Part shown: piece after piece, positions 1-8,700 of the stretch
How positions within the stretch are numbered: the first letter of the stretch is position 1
Layout: each line of letters begins with the position of its first letter
Origin: Paraburkholderia lycopersici
GTDB lineage: Bacteria; Pseudomonadota; Gammaproteobacteria; Burkholderiales; Burkholderiaceae
Assembly (NCBI RefSeq): GCF_900096975.1
Contig: NZ_FMYQ01000025.1
Coordinates: 1-64,000 of the forward strand
DNA: 64,000 bases
Reading direction: 5' to 3'
Notes under the pieces: model-generated
Databases searched by the model: none
What the model saw: only the letters and a program-made list of their open reading frames with translations
What the model was told of the DNA's origin: nothing
Position numbers and translations under genes: made by a program

Positions 1-224
1 TCGCTCGGTGCGAATATCAGGCTTGGCTTCTGGCCGAGACTAAAGGGTTCTGCCGACGGCAACTGCGCCTTGCCGATCGGATCAATGCGCGGATTCGCGC
101 CGATGCGCCGCATCAGGCTCAGGAAACCGAAACGCCACGGCTGCTGTTGCAGCCGCTCGATCATGTCGGCCGACAACGACAGCAAGTCTTCGGGTAGAAC
201 CCCGATCGGCGAAACTTGTTCCAT
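1..224 (-). CDS. tssG: T6SS baseplate protein TssG (ImpH), N-terminal part only
   Basis: The N-terminal 74 codons of a type VI secretion baseplate protein are present; the gene runs off the left edge of the window. The start ATG (complement of 222-224) follows a GAGGTG ribosome site. The segment reading PWRFGFLSLMRR, followed by a block with PSLIFAP, is the typical TssG/ImpH opening (phenylalanine-rich helix, then the substrate-like 'proline-serine-leucine' strand). TssG works with TssE, TssF and TssK in the baseplate wedge. It lies 88 bp downstream of tssL on the same strand, consistent with one T6SS operon. Identification rests on a short stretch, so a TssF or TssK fragment is less likely but not excluded. 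Confidence 0.72.
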   Translation of the reverse strand, partial: MEQVSPIGVLPEDLLSLSADMIERLQQQPWRFGFLSLMRRIGANPRIDPIGKAQLPSAEPFSLGQKPSLIFAPS

Positions 225-312
225 CAACTCACCTCGTAACCAGTGGCACGACAAGACCGTGCGCGAACTGCTGACTGTTGCCGTTCGGGGCGGAGTTTTG
301 CGGGCTTCGCTG

Positions 313-1608
313 TCATGGCGTCACCAGAATTTCGACACGGCGGTTCTGCGCACGGCCCTGCGGTGTGCTGTTGTCTGCCACCGGATCAGCATCCCCCTTG
401 CCGACAACTTCGAGACGGCTGGCTGACACGCCGTCGGATTGCAGCATCTGCATGACCTGTGTCGCGCGATCTTCGGAAAGTGCCTGATTCGACGCAAACT
501 GGTTGCTGTGGATCGGTTGGTTGTCGGTATAGCCCTGCACCGTCACCTTGCCCGGCACCTTCGCGATCTCGCCCGCGATTTTTGCGATCAGCGGCCCCAT
601 CGACGGTTGCACCGAAGCCCCACCGGGCGCAAACATCGCGTCGCCGCGGAAGGTCACGGCACTGTGATGCGTATCCTCATCCACGCTGACCGTACCGGCT
701 GCGATCTCATTCTCGAGCAACGTTTTCAGATGCAGGACAGGCGGTGCGGGCGGTGGCGTCATGCGCACGATGTCGCCGATCTGCTTCTGGATTTCCCCGG
801 CTCGCGTCACCAGTTCGTATTTGTAGTAGCCCCACATCGCGAGCAGGACAAGCGACAGCAGAGTCACCGTGATCCATACCGGGAAGTCATAGAAGGAGGC
901 ACGCTTCGGACGCGCGGTGCTTTTCGCGTTGGGCGACAACGCGGCAGGCACCGGCTCGCGCCCCGCCATGACCTCGTTGTAGATGCGCTGGCGCACCGCC
1001 TCATGGCGGCGGTGGCCATCGCTGCCGTGGGCGTAGCGGCCAAGGAAGCCAAAACTAAGGATGCGGTAAATCACCTCAAGCAGGTCCCGGTGCTCGTTCG
1101 AACCCTGCATCAGTCTGCCGGTCAGCAGATAGACCTTGTCCCCGCCCTTGGTGTCTTCGTGAAAGATGGTGGCGAGTGCATTGCCAGCCCATGTGCCGAC
1201 ATTATTCTGGCCGCCATGATTCGAGAGCGCACGCATCGCGACCTCATCGAGTGCCGTACACAGGCAATAGCGCGCGGCGAGCGTGTGGTCGCGCCGGATA
1301 CTGGCCTGCTCGCAGAGCCGCTGGAACGCCCGGACTTCTGTTGCGATCACGTTGCGCAACAGATCGCCGGTGAGCTGGTCCAGCTTTTCGGGCATGTCTG
1401 CGAGTGCTCTCAGCAACGGGCGGGCGGCTTCGAGCAACGGATTGCGGTCGAGCCGGATTTTTGCCAGCCACTCAGCATCTGGCTCCCCGGGCGGAACCGA
1501 AAAGGCCGGTTCAGACCGGGCAGGTTCACCGGGGGTGGGGTCCACTTTCGGAACGGGAGGGGGAAGCTTGCGCGGTTCCGCGCCGGGCTCTTGGGGAACG
1601 TCGTTCAT
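313..1608 (-). CDS. tssL: T6SS membrane protein TssL with C-terminal OmpA peptidoglycan-binding domain
   Basis: 431 aa. Residues 55-230 are the cytoplasmic DotU/IcmH domain (motifs NPLLEAARPLL, ARYCLCTALDE, GSNEHRDLLE). One membrane helix lies at about 243-262. A periplasmic OmpA-like domain fills about 310-431, with the peptidoglycan-binding strings VQGYTDNQP and RAQNRRVEI. TssL joins TssM and TssJ in the T6SS membrane complex; the fused OmpA domain anchors it to the cell wall, so no separate TagL is needed. The N-terminal 45 residues are proline-rich and probably disordered. It is followed by tssG and preceded by a PAAR gene, all on the minus strand. Length and domain order match the 'evolved' TssL class. 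Confidence 0.93.
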   Translation of the reverse strand: MNDVPQEPGAEPRKLPPPVPKVDPTPGEPARSEPAFSVPPGEPDAEWLAKIRLDRNPLLEAARPLLRALADMPEKLDQLTGDLLRNVIATEVRAFQRLCEQASIRRDHTLAARYCLCTALDEVAMRALSNHGGQNNVGTWAGNALATIFHEDTKGGDKVYLLTGRLMQGSNEHRDLLEVIYRILSFGFLGRYAHGSDGHRRHEAVRQRIYNEVMAGREPVPAALSPNAKSTARPKRASFYDFPVWITVTLLSLVLLAMWGYYKYELVTRAGEIQKQIGDIVRMTPPPAPPVLHLKTLLENEIAAGTVSVDEDTHHSAVTFRGDAMFAPGGASVQPSMGPLIAKIAGEIAKVPGKVTVQGYTDNQPIHSNQFASNQALSEDRATQVMQMLQSDGVSASRLEVVGKGDADPVADNSTPQGRAQNRRVEILVTP

Positions 1609-1701
1609 TCAGATTTTCGTTTGGGTCGCATTCTGAGGCATACAATGCCGTTGCAATGTATGTGGTCAACGGCGTGGCCATGTCGGCGGGTGCGGACTAA
1701 C

Positions 1702-1956
1702 TCACACGGTCGGGCCTGCGCCGGGCACGATGAGCGTCGCGCCACAACTGGTGCTGCTGCCATGATGGGCAACCTGTCGGCCGTTGATCGTGGGCATCGA
1801 GCCGGACGTAATCACACCGGTTCCGTGCATGGGGCACACGGTCTGATCGCCCACGCAGGCGGCGAAGCGGCCATCAATGACCGCTCCGGCAGCGCAGGAG
1901 ACGACAGCGCCGCCGTGTGTGGTTGGAGTACCCAAGGTTGCTATAGATGTTGACAT
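1702..1956 (-). CDS. PAAR-domain spike-tip protein
   Basis: 84 aa, almost entirely a PAAR repeat domain with the expected glycine, proline, cysteine and histidine pattern (GTPTTHGG, VCPMHGTG, VAHHGSSTSCG). PAAR proteins form a zinc-binding cone on the VgrG spike of the T6SS and carry effectors. Here it stands alone, without a toxin extension, directly upstream of tssL and downstream of a series of Rhs tips. It probably supplies the spike tip for an Rhs effector made elsewhere or formerly encoded here. No vgrG is visible in this window. Confidence 0.9.
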   Translation of the reverse strand: MSTSIATLGTPTTHGGAVVSCAAGAVIDGRFAACVGDQTVCPMHGTGVITSGSMPTINGRQVAHHGSSTSCGATLIVPGAGPTV

Positions 1957-2005
1957 TTCAATTGGAAATGGGAGGAACGGTGAGCGTGAATCATTCAGCC
2001 ACCAA

Positions 2006-2377
2006 CTATCTCTTAAAGAGGCGAATTACCTCTTCACGACCACTGAGTTCTGCAACATCCATCGGCGTCTGATCAAACTCATTGCGCAAATCTGTTCTCG
2101 CTTTAAGTTTAAGTAATAGTTTCACAGCTTCAACCTGCCCCATCATGGCTGCCTGATGAAGCGGTGTATTACCGAGGTCGCCGATAATGTTGATGTCCGC
2201 GCCCGCACTCACTAGAAGTTGAATATCGGCAATCGCGCCCGTCCGAGCAGCCAGATGCAGCAACGTATCGTCAACTGCACCACGCTGGTTTGGATCGGTT
2301 ATTTCAACTCCCAAAAACTCTGGGTGTCCTCGATATTTCTCGATCAGAGATGCCAACTGCCTAATTTTTTTGGACAT
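2006..2377 (-). CDS. ankyrin-repeat protein, possible immunity or accessory protein
   Basis: About 123 aa. Three to four ankyrin repeats are visible: DDTLLHLAARTG, GNTPLHQAAMMG and FDQTPMDVAEL followed by the usual leucine-rich helices. No signal peptide or enzymatic domain. I chose ATG at 2377; a GTG at 2389 would add four residues and neither has a strong ribosome site. Ankyrin proteins are frequent beside T6SS spike genes, where some act as immunity or chaperone-like partners; here it sits between PAAR and a toxin-immunity pair. Role is inference from position. The stretch is clearly less GC-rich than the core genes. Confidence 0.8.
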   Translation of the reverse strand: MSKKIRQLASLIEKYRGHPEFLGVEITDPNQRGAVDDTLLHLAARTGAIADIQLLVSAGADINIIGDLGNTPLHQAAMMGQVEAVKLLLKLKARTDLRNEFDQTPMDVAELSGREEVIRLFKR

Positions 2378-2501
2378 TTCTGAGTGCACTTTCTGTTATG
2401 TTCGTCTTTTAAATTCTGGAGCCGGTTTTTCCAACCTGCAATTTTTTCGGTATGCCGTCGTACGGAGCGAAGTGCTGAGTGCTCCGCGTCGGAAAAGTCG
2501 A

Positions 2502-2966
2502 TTAAAACTTCTCCCGAAGAAGCCTTGCGGCCTCTGCCGCCAGATCAGGATTCTGGTATCCCCATTCAATTCGGCTCATCTCATCGAGAAATTCTACGAC
2601 AATGTCGCGCTGGTCCTTTGAGTACGTCCTCAGGATTTCTTCCCGCCAGTTGTCGGCTCCACCTGTTGCCACTCTGTGCAATTTGTAAACGAGAGAGTCT
2701 GGGATATTGTCTGCCTCGTTGTAGTCGCAAATTGCCAGCTTCACGAACAAAGGTAGAAAGAATACGAACGCTTCGGGTTCCATGAAAGAGAGGCAGGCGG
2801 ACTCGTCGCACTCGTAGTCCTCCCTCAATTCCTTAAGTGTTGTCTCGAAGCGTTTCCTTCCTCGGAAAAAATCATCCACAGCACACGATTCGATCCCCGA
2901 TCTGTTGGTGATCGCCTTACCCATGGGGAAGGGGTCATTGGAAAACAACGAAAAATCCAGGCTCAT
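2502..2966 (-). CDS. putative immunity protein for the first Rhs tip (DUF6714-like)
   Basis: 154 aa, no signal peptide. The centre (EPEAFVFFLPLFVKLAI) and the ending rich in charged helices recall the DUF6714 family of small proteins found after polymorphic toxins; I recall this by eye and could not search. Its ATG overlaps the stop codon of the toxin-tip reading frame upstream (ATGA at 2963-2966), the tight coupling usual for toxin-immunity pairs. It therefore most likely neutralises the cysteine-rich Rhs tip encoded just upstream. Low GC compared with the core genome suggests horizontal transfer. Confidence 0.68.
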   Translation of the reverse strand: MSLDFSLFSNDPFPMGKAITNRSGIESCAVDDFFRGRKRFETTLKELREDYECDESACLSFMEPEAFVFFLPLFVKLAICDYNEADNIPDSLVYKLHRVATGGADNWREEILRTYSKDQRDIVVEFLDEMSRIEWGYQNPDLAAEAARLLREKF

Positions 2967-3633
2967 TTCAGCAATCCCTCACACTTCACAACATTCGCCC
3001 AAGCTTCAAGTGCTTCGTTGCGATGGTTAGCATCTCCGCCTGCAAAGCATTTTTTATTGATTAAATCTCTTGCCATGGCGCATTCACGATTGTTCTGTTG
3101 CATCTGCAATATTGTCGGCTGATTCATGTTGGCTTTACACGCCCTCGGCCGTTTGCATGCTCGGTTAACTTCGTCTTGAAGACTTCGCTGCTGCCCGGCG
3201 AGCAATTGCCTGGAGGTTGTAGCGTGTCTGCGATCGGGCTAACCTTGTTTCCGGCTTTGTCCGTAGATATGGAAGACGCCATCCAGACCATCACCCCGAT
3301 ACCTGCGGCTGCTCCCAGCACACCGCCGATAATCGTGCCAACTCCCGGGACAATGGAGCCTCCAGCAGCGCCTAATTCAGCGCCAGCAACAATCGCGGCC
3401 AACCCCACTGGGTCGATAGCCGTCGTGGGCCTGTTCTCCGCATAGGCATAGCTATTTGGCCCACCCAACAAGCCAATTGGATTCTGGTTAATGTAACGCC
3501 CTGCTTGCGGGTCATAGTACCGGAAACGGTTGTAGTGCAGCCCGCTCTCTTCATCGTAATACTGGCCCGGAAACCGGATCGGGTTGTCGATTTCGTGCTT
3601 CAGGTAGTGCCGTTCCTGCCATATGCACTCTGA
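2963..3633 (-). pseudogene. displaced Rhs C-terminal tip with cysteine-rich toxin domain, frameshifted
   Basis: A reading frame without start codon opens after a TGA at 3634-3636 and encodes the end of an Rhs core (FPGQYYDEESGLHYN, then FRYYDPQAGRY, then NPIGLLGGPNSYAYAEN and AIDPVGLA), a hydrophobic glycine-alanine segment and NCSPG. At about 3193-3196 the frame must shift by one base to reach the remaining toxin domain (QQRSLQDEVNRACK, ARDLINKKCFAGGD, ending at 2963). That domain resembles the Ntox16 class of alpha-helical, cysteine-rich Rhs tips as I remember it. One missing base in what would be CSPEQQ explains the break. This is an orphan cassette: no N-terminal Rhs shell is attached. 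It may be silent until recombined onto a full rhs gene, or be dead. Confidence 0.75.
3449..3519. repeat. 71-bp direct repeat, copy 1 (Rhs core end)
   Basis: Matches 4371-4441 at 68 of 71 positions. It encodes the conserved end of the Rhs core (YYDPQAGRY through GGPNSY). Such identity just before a variable toxin tip is the expected substrate for recombination that swaps Rhs C-terminal cassettes. Confidence 0.85.
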
Positions 3634-3653
3634 TCAGCCGCCCTCTGGTGAGG

Positions 3654-3896
3654 CTAGCGCCTTACTATAGTTTCATCCTCTGTTTCATAGTGAATTAATC
3701 CATATTTTTTAGTCTTTACCAATATCCCGCGTGAGGGAATGCCGTCAACCGTAGAGTCATCATTTGTGATCCAATCTTCATACCCGGATATACACAGCTT
3801 CCTGTCGAAATCGCAAACAACGGTCCCCTCAGCACCATCCTCAACAGAAACGGAATCTCCAATTTGAATCTCATACCCAGTTTTGGTGTATTTCAT
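3654..3896 (-). CDS. putative immunity protein for the second Rhs tip
   Basis: 80 aa starting at ATG 3896 (MKYTKTGYEI). The open frame extends upstream, but that part is the antisense shadow of the toxin frame and is not expected to be translated. The sequence looks like a small beta-rich fold: GDSVSVEDGAEGTVVCDFD, a GYEDW stretch and VKTKKYGLIHY. I remember similar small proteins paired with Rhs tips that start with CPPCKTV, but can assign no named family. It begins 8 bp after the toxin-tip stop codon, so it is the natural immunity candidate. No signal peptide. Confidence 0.68.
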   Translation of the reverse strand: MKYTKTGYEIQIGDSVSVEDGAEGTVVCDFDRKLCISGYEDWITNDDSTVDGIPSRGILVKTKKYGLIHYETEDETIVRR

Positions 3897-3904
3897 AGCC
3901 AATC

Positions 3905-4543
3905 TCAATTGACAAATTCTTCCACAGGAACCATGGCGCTGGTCAGTTGCCCAGGCTTGAGAACATATTTTTGCTTTGCCCAGAAACATTGACAGTTGTT
4001 TGGATTCTGGTTTGCCACGAATATATTGTGATGCGAGCCGTAGACTCCATGCTGCATCTCGTTGTCCGGAATGACGTCTAGCGGACGATATCCAACGGTC
4101 CCTCGCGCGACGATCCGTCCGGTCACCGTCTTGCAGGGGGGGCAGGCTTTCTTGTTTGATGGGCAATCGACTTTTGTTTCCGACGACTCAATCACCTTTG
4201 ACGCGAACAACAACACGCCGAAACCAATCAATCCACCAACTATCGCCCCCGCCGCCGCGCCAATGGGACCGCCAATGCTTCCGATTTCAGCGCCAGTGCC
4301 TGCTCCCGCCGCGATGGTTGCAAGGCCGAGCGGGTCTATCGCACCGGCAGGCTGATTGTCCGCGTAAGTATAGCTATTTGGCCCACCCAACAAGCCAATT
4401 GGATCCTGGTTAATGTAACGCCCTGCTTGCGGATCGTAGTAGCGGATGAACCGCCGCGCACCGTCTTGTCGCGTGAACTCATCCAGATCGTCGCGCCACA
4501 AGCGGAAGCGCAAGGTCACTGAAGAAGTGGCCGACTTGACCAC
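3905..4543 (-). CDS. Rhs C-terminal fragment with CPPCKTV-type toxin tip (5'-truncated)
   Basis: About 212 aa. Residues 33-75 are the Rhs core end (FIRYYDPQAGRY, DPIGLLGGPNSYTYADNQP, IDPLGLAT), then a long glycine/alanine hydrophobic segment (about 77-113), then the tip beginning CPPCKTVTG and containing YRPLDV, GVYGSHHNIF and NPNNCQCFW. This tip is common on Rhs effectors, activity unknown to me. The full N-terminal Rhs shell (normally more than 1000 aa) is missing. The first 30 residues do not look like Rhs, and the frame runs without shift from the jetD stop codon at 4562. It is either an orphan cassette or a remnant cut by insertion of the jet operon. Translation start is uncertain (GTG at 4543). 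Confidence 0.7.
   Translation of the reverse strand: MVKSATSSVTLRFRLWRDDLDEFTRQDGARRFIRYYDPQAGRYINQDPIGLLGGPNSYTYADNQPAGAIDPLGLATIAAGAGTGAEIGSIGGPIGAAAGAIVGGLIGFGVLLFASKVIESSETKVDCPSNKKACPPCKTVTGRIVARGTVGYRPLDVIPDNEMQHGVYGSHHNIFVANQNPNNCQCFWAKQKYVLKPGQLTSAMVPVEEFVN
4371..4441. repeat. 71-bp direct repeat, copy 2 (Rhs core end)
   Basis: Partner of 3449-3519, three mismatches. The distance between copies (922 bp) equals one toxin-immunity cassette, so deletion between them would remove exactly one module. Confidence 0.85.
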
Positions 4544-4561
4544 GATGGTGAGCTTGTGGCC

Positions 4562-5707
4562 CTACGGCATGAATAGTTCTTGGTCTACAAAACGGCGTGT
4601 CTCACCGAGCGCAGGCACGAGCTGGCCATCGGCGTACGCGCAACCGGTTTCCGCGAGGATCTTTTGCCCTTGCTTCTCGGCTGCTTCCGGCGAGTGCCCA
4701 TGGCCCTCTCGAAGAACCTGCAACATGGCCGCATAACCAGTTTGCCACGCAGTCAGCCCGGAGAAACTGGCTCTCATGGCTGCGAGGATTCGCATACCAG
4801 CCCAGTCCAGGTCACCCCAAAAGTACGCCGGCCGCGTTTCTTTCCCGAAGAGCCAAGACTTGAATCCGTCACGCAGGTCGCGCGTGTCGCCGCCTTGATC
4901 AGAGAAAAACAGCGAGCATCCCTCGGGCGTACGCAGCCGCTGAGCGCTACCCTTAAAGCCGGATGCGAACGCCAAGGCCAGCCCCTCGAAGGCAGCGCTA
5001 CCAGACCGCATCGCCCGGTCGTAGGTCGTCAGGTTTTCGATGAAGAGAACGCCGCGGAAGCCTGCTGGCGGTAGGAACACTTGAAGCTGCACCGGCGACT
5101 CCGGGAAAGGGCAGTCATCAAGCTCGAGCAGCGCGGCAACCAACGCCTGGCGCTTATCCAGAACCTTGGACATGCCCCAGAACAGCCGGGAGGAGACCTC
5201 GCGAAGAAGCAAGGGCTCGTGCTTCAACACCTGAAGTTCGTTCAGGCGGGCCACGACCTCGGACATCGCTCGGTCAGGCATGTCGATACAGAATTCACTG
5301 ACCTGACGCTTGACCTCATTCGAGGCGGCCAAGTCAGCGAAGACAGCTTCCCGCCAGAGTTCCGCGGGGCTGCGGACCCGCTCTAGACGACCAACGGCCG
5401 CGCGCAGTGCGGGTTCGTCAAGAACGGTGACACGCGGGGCCCGGTCGTAGCCGGAGCGCTCCTTTGCAACGTCCTCAGGCTTGACAGCCAGCCAGCCCCA
5501 ATGCACTAGCTCGCCAAATTGCTCCCAAAGCATCTCTTTGGTGGACTCGAACGGCGCCTCATAAAGAGCCGGCCAAGTTTTGGGGCCAAGAGCCACCGAT
5601 TGTGCGCGCGTGCCTCGCTGGTCTGCGCTGTCGAGCCTGTCAACCAGCAGATTGAGCAGCCGCTGCATGTCGGCACCCTGCAGCCACAGAGGCGCTCGAT
5701 CGATCAC
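4562..5707 (-). CDS. jetD: Wadjet nuclease subunit JetD
   Basis: 381 aa from a GTG at 5707 that overlaps the jetC stop (GTGA), with GGAGA upstream. An upstream extension to 5866 lies inside jetC and is rejected. The C-terminal half carries the TOPRIM signature: the acidic residue in GVLFIENLTTYD and the DxD motif in YFWGDLDWAG, followed by GMRILAAMR. The N-terminal half is the arm/wing region that contacts JetA-C. In Wadjet, JetD cleaves circular DNA that has been reeled in by the JetABC SMC motor, destroying plasmids. It is the last gene of the operon and ends 18 bp before a truncated Rhs fragment. Confidence 0.9.
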   Translation of the reverse strand: MIDRAPLWLQGADMQRLLNLLVDRLDSADQRGTRAQSVALGPKTWPALYEAPFESTKEMLWEQFGELVHWGWLAVKPEDVAKERSGYDRAPRVTVLDEPALRAAVGRLERVRSPAELWREAVFADLAASNEVKRQVSEFCIDMPDRAMSEVVARLNELQVLKHEPLLLREVSSRLFWGMSKVLDKRQALVAALLELDDCPFPESPVQLQVFLPPAGFRGVLFIENLTTYDRAMRSGSAAFEGLALAFASGFKGSAQRLRTPEGCSLFFSDQGGDTRDLRDGFKSWLFGKETRPAYFWGDLDWAGMRILAAMRASFSGLTAWQTGYAAMLQVLREGHGHSPEAAEKQGQKILAETGCAYADGQLVPALGETRRFVDQELFMP

Positions 5708-8700
5708 GGGACTGTCTCCATGGAACTGGCCGGCGCCGCATCGGCAAGGGCATCTGACAAGAACAAGTCGCCAGGTGAAGCCTGCGGGACTTCCGACGGC
5801 GCCGGCTCCTTCGCCTCGAATGCCAGCCTCGCTTGCTCCCGGACCTTCTCGCGGTGTGCCTCCCACATCTCACGCATACGGTCCTTTTTGAAGTGGCGCT
5901 CGTCGCACTCAATGATGAAGTCCAGCTCGCCATTCATCTCGTCGACGCCGGCCCTGCTGTAACTGAATTCACGATCGAACTCCGGTCTCAAGCCGCCCGC
6001 GCCGCGAGTTGGCATGGCGCTAATCAGTTGGAGGCCCAGGCTGTCGCGCAGATACCGAAGCACCGCTCGGGCGCGCAGCTCGTCCATTCGGGAGAACGAT
6101 TCGTCGCTCACCAGCAGCTTCAGACTCGGCCCCTTGTCAAAAAGCTTCATCCGGTTCGTCACTACGGCGGCACGAACGATGTATGCCGGCGTCTCCAGCT
6201 GGCCGCCGGAGCCCGTTCCCCAGATGGACAGTGCGATGCGGCCACCGCTATCAGACTCATTCCAGATTTCGTAGCGGCGATAGTTCCGGTAATCCGCGAT
6301 GCGCAACAGGTCTCGCTCGGCGCGCTCCTGGTCCTTGTCCAGAAGCAGCTTCACCAGCCGGTCGCGTACTGCCCGATGCTTGTCGCTCAGCGTTGTCTCT
6401 GCAAACAGGTCGACCGTGTCCGGTGAGTCAGCCAGCTCCGCCACGGCCTTGAAAAAACCGTAATAGTCTTCGAACTCTGGTTCCCACCTGGACCAGTCGA
6501 TAGTAAAGCGGTCGGTGCCGAACTTGAGATTCTGGAGCTCTGCGTTCATTTGCCGCAAGGTCCGGATGCCGTCGTCGACCTTGGCTTTAATTTCGACGCA
6601 AAACTGTTTGGTAAAAACGTCGTGGAAGGACCGCTCTGCCTTTCCCACCTCATTGCGGTTGTTGTACAGTCCCACGCCCTCGAGGTCAGCGTGCATCGCG
6701 CCCACCGCGCGCCCGAGCTGCGCCAACGGGCCATAACAGGGGTCGAAGCCATCTCCTTCGTGCAGATAGGGTAGGTGCACTTGAAAGCGCTCCTCCGTCT
6801 TGGCTTTAATGTTGTGCTCGCTCAATTGTTCACGAACTTCGCCCACACGCAGAGCTGGAAGGCTGCCTAGCTGATCACGGCGAGTCGTCACCTCCGCCAC
6901 CGTTGCGGCGGACAGCAGGCCCTCGACCTGTTCCGACATGACCGTGTAGGTGCGTTCGGGGTTCACTTCGCAGAGCTGTTTCAGTCTCCCTATCTGCCGT
7001 TGGAGCTCGCGCAGTCGCTCGTCGCGGCGGCCGGTAATGCCCTTGATTACCTCCTCAGACTTCTCTGTCCTCTCCTGTGCCAGGTGAATGGCCCGATGCG
7101 CGTCGTTGCGGTCCTGGTCGACGTCGCCGAGTTGCCGCTGCAACTCGGTCAAGCGGGTCCCCAGTTCGTTCACTTCGCGCAGGTCCAGCTGGTTCAGTGC
7201 ACTCTGAGCCTGGTCAATCTCCCCCGCGTAATTGAGCAGGGGGTCGGGGTCGAAGTTGGGCTCGCGAACGGCTGACAGCAGTGACCTGACATCGGAGAGC
7301 GTCTTCTTGAGCGCCTGAAAGTCGGCCAAGCGGCCTTCTGCCTCATCCAGCTGAGCGGTCGTTCGTCGGAGCGCGTTCTCACGGGCCGCACGTCCAAATA
7401 CCAACTCATAACGCTCAGTCACGAACATGGTGCGCGAACCACTGCCCTTCCCGTCCATCGTCAATCCGCGAGCAACGTCACGTAGCTGGTTAGATGTGTC
7501 GACCTTGATGACAGAGCCATACTGTTCGACGAGGTACGCCCGCGCGATGGGATGATTGGTGTGCAACTCGTGGATGATGGACTCACGTGGCACACGGCTC
7601 ATGTCAGCCTTGTCCAGGCAACGCTTCCCCTGCACCACCTTCGCCTTCGAGCCCCATGTGTGCAGGAAGTCGATGGTCCTTGCCTCCCACTCGGGCTTGA
7701 CAATGAGGTTGAAGCGGGCGTTGCCCATATAGCCTTCGATGGCCGGCTGCCACTTCTCGGACGCCGGCTCGACGAGATCGCACAGCACCAGCACCGATGC
7801 CTCGGGCAGCGTTTCCCGGATGCGGGCGACGGCCATTGCTGTCGGCGAGTCGTAGTTGCCGCCCCCGGATGCCAGCCGTGCCTTGGTGCTCGCCAGGTCT
7901 CGAACCGTTCTCTGCTCAGTCTCGATACGAGTGGTCAACGACGCTTCATCGGCGGCGATGGCCATAGAGACACTGTCCACAGGGCCTACTAAGGTCTTGA
8001 ACACCTCAGCAAGTCCCTGGTTGAGCCCCTCGAACTGGCCGGAGAGTTCCAGGAGTTCGTCAGGTACGAACGACGGCGCCTGCAACACGCGGTGCACGGC
8101 GCGCACAAGATCCGCCAAGTGCTCGAGTTCGGTCTTTGCAAACGCCCTGGCAACAACCTCGACGGCCGGCAGGAGTCGGGTGAATTCCTTGGGCACCACC
8201 TTGCCCGCAAGCTGCCGAGCCACCTGGTCGAGATTCGCCGCGGACCGGAGTCCCTTGGCCAGCTCGTCCAGTACCTTGCGCGCGTTGCTCGTTGCGTTTC
8301 GCAGTTGAAGCTCCAGCCGCTCCTTGACACCGTGAGCCTCGATGCCTTGAAGGGTTGCAGTCAGCTGGACGCGGCTGCGGTCGAGGTTTTCCCATTGCCC
8401 GGTGAGCGTCCGGATGAGAGCGAGGTTGCGCGTCTCAATTTCGCCATCGGCGGCAATCTTCCGACGTTCTTCCGCCACCCGCGTTTCGTCATCGCGCAGA
8501 TGAATCTTTGCCCAAAGGAGGTCGTACTGCACCTGCTGCTCGAAGGCCACGGCTGTTTCGTCAATGGCCCCCTTCAGCAGCTTCAGTCGGTTGACAGTAG
8601 CAGTCAGGCGCTCGCCTTCCTCCCGCAGACTGGTCACCTGGCGCATCAGCTCGCTGATGCGCGAGATGCTCTCCTGCAGCAGCTTGCCGTCGAATTCAAG

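Noticed and set aside
439..1953. 504-aa plus-strand open frame across tssL and PAAR
   Set aside because: It is the antisense shadow of two well-supported genes; composition is histidine/arginine-rich and no domain is visible.
3897..4166. N-terminal extension of the second immunity gene
   Set aside because: It overlaps the Rhs tip in another frame and lacks protein-like composition; the ATG at 3896 gives a compact 80-aa protein.
5708..5866. N-terminal extension of jetD
   Set aside because: It lies inside jetC; the GTG at 5707 overlaps the jetC stop as in the other jet junctions.
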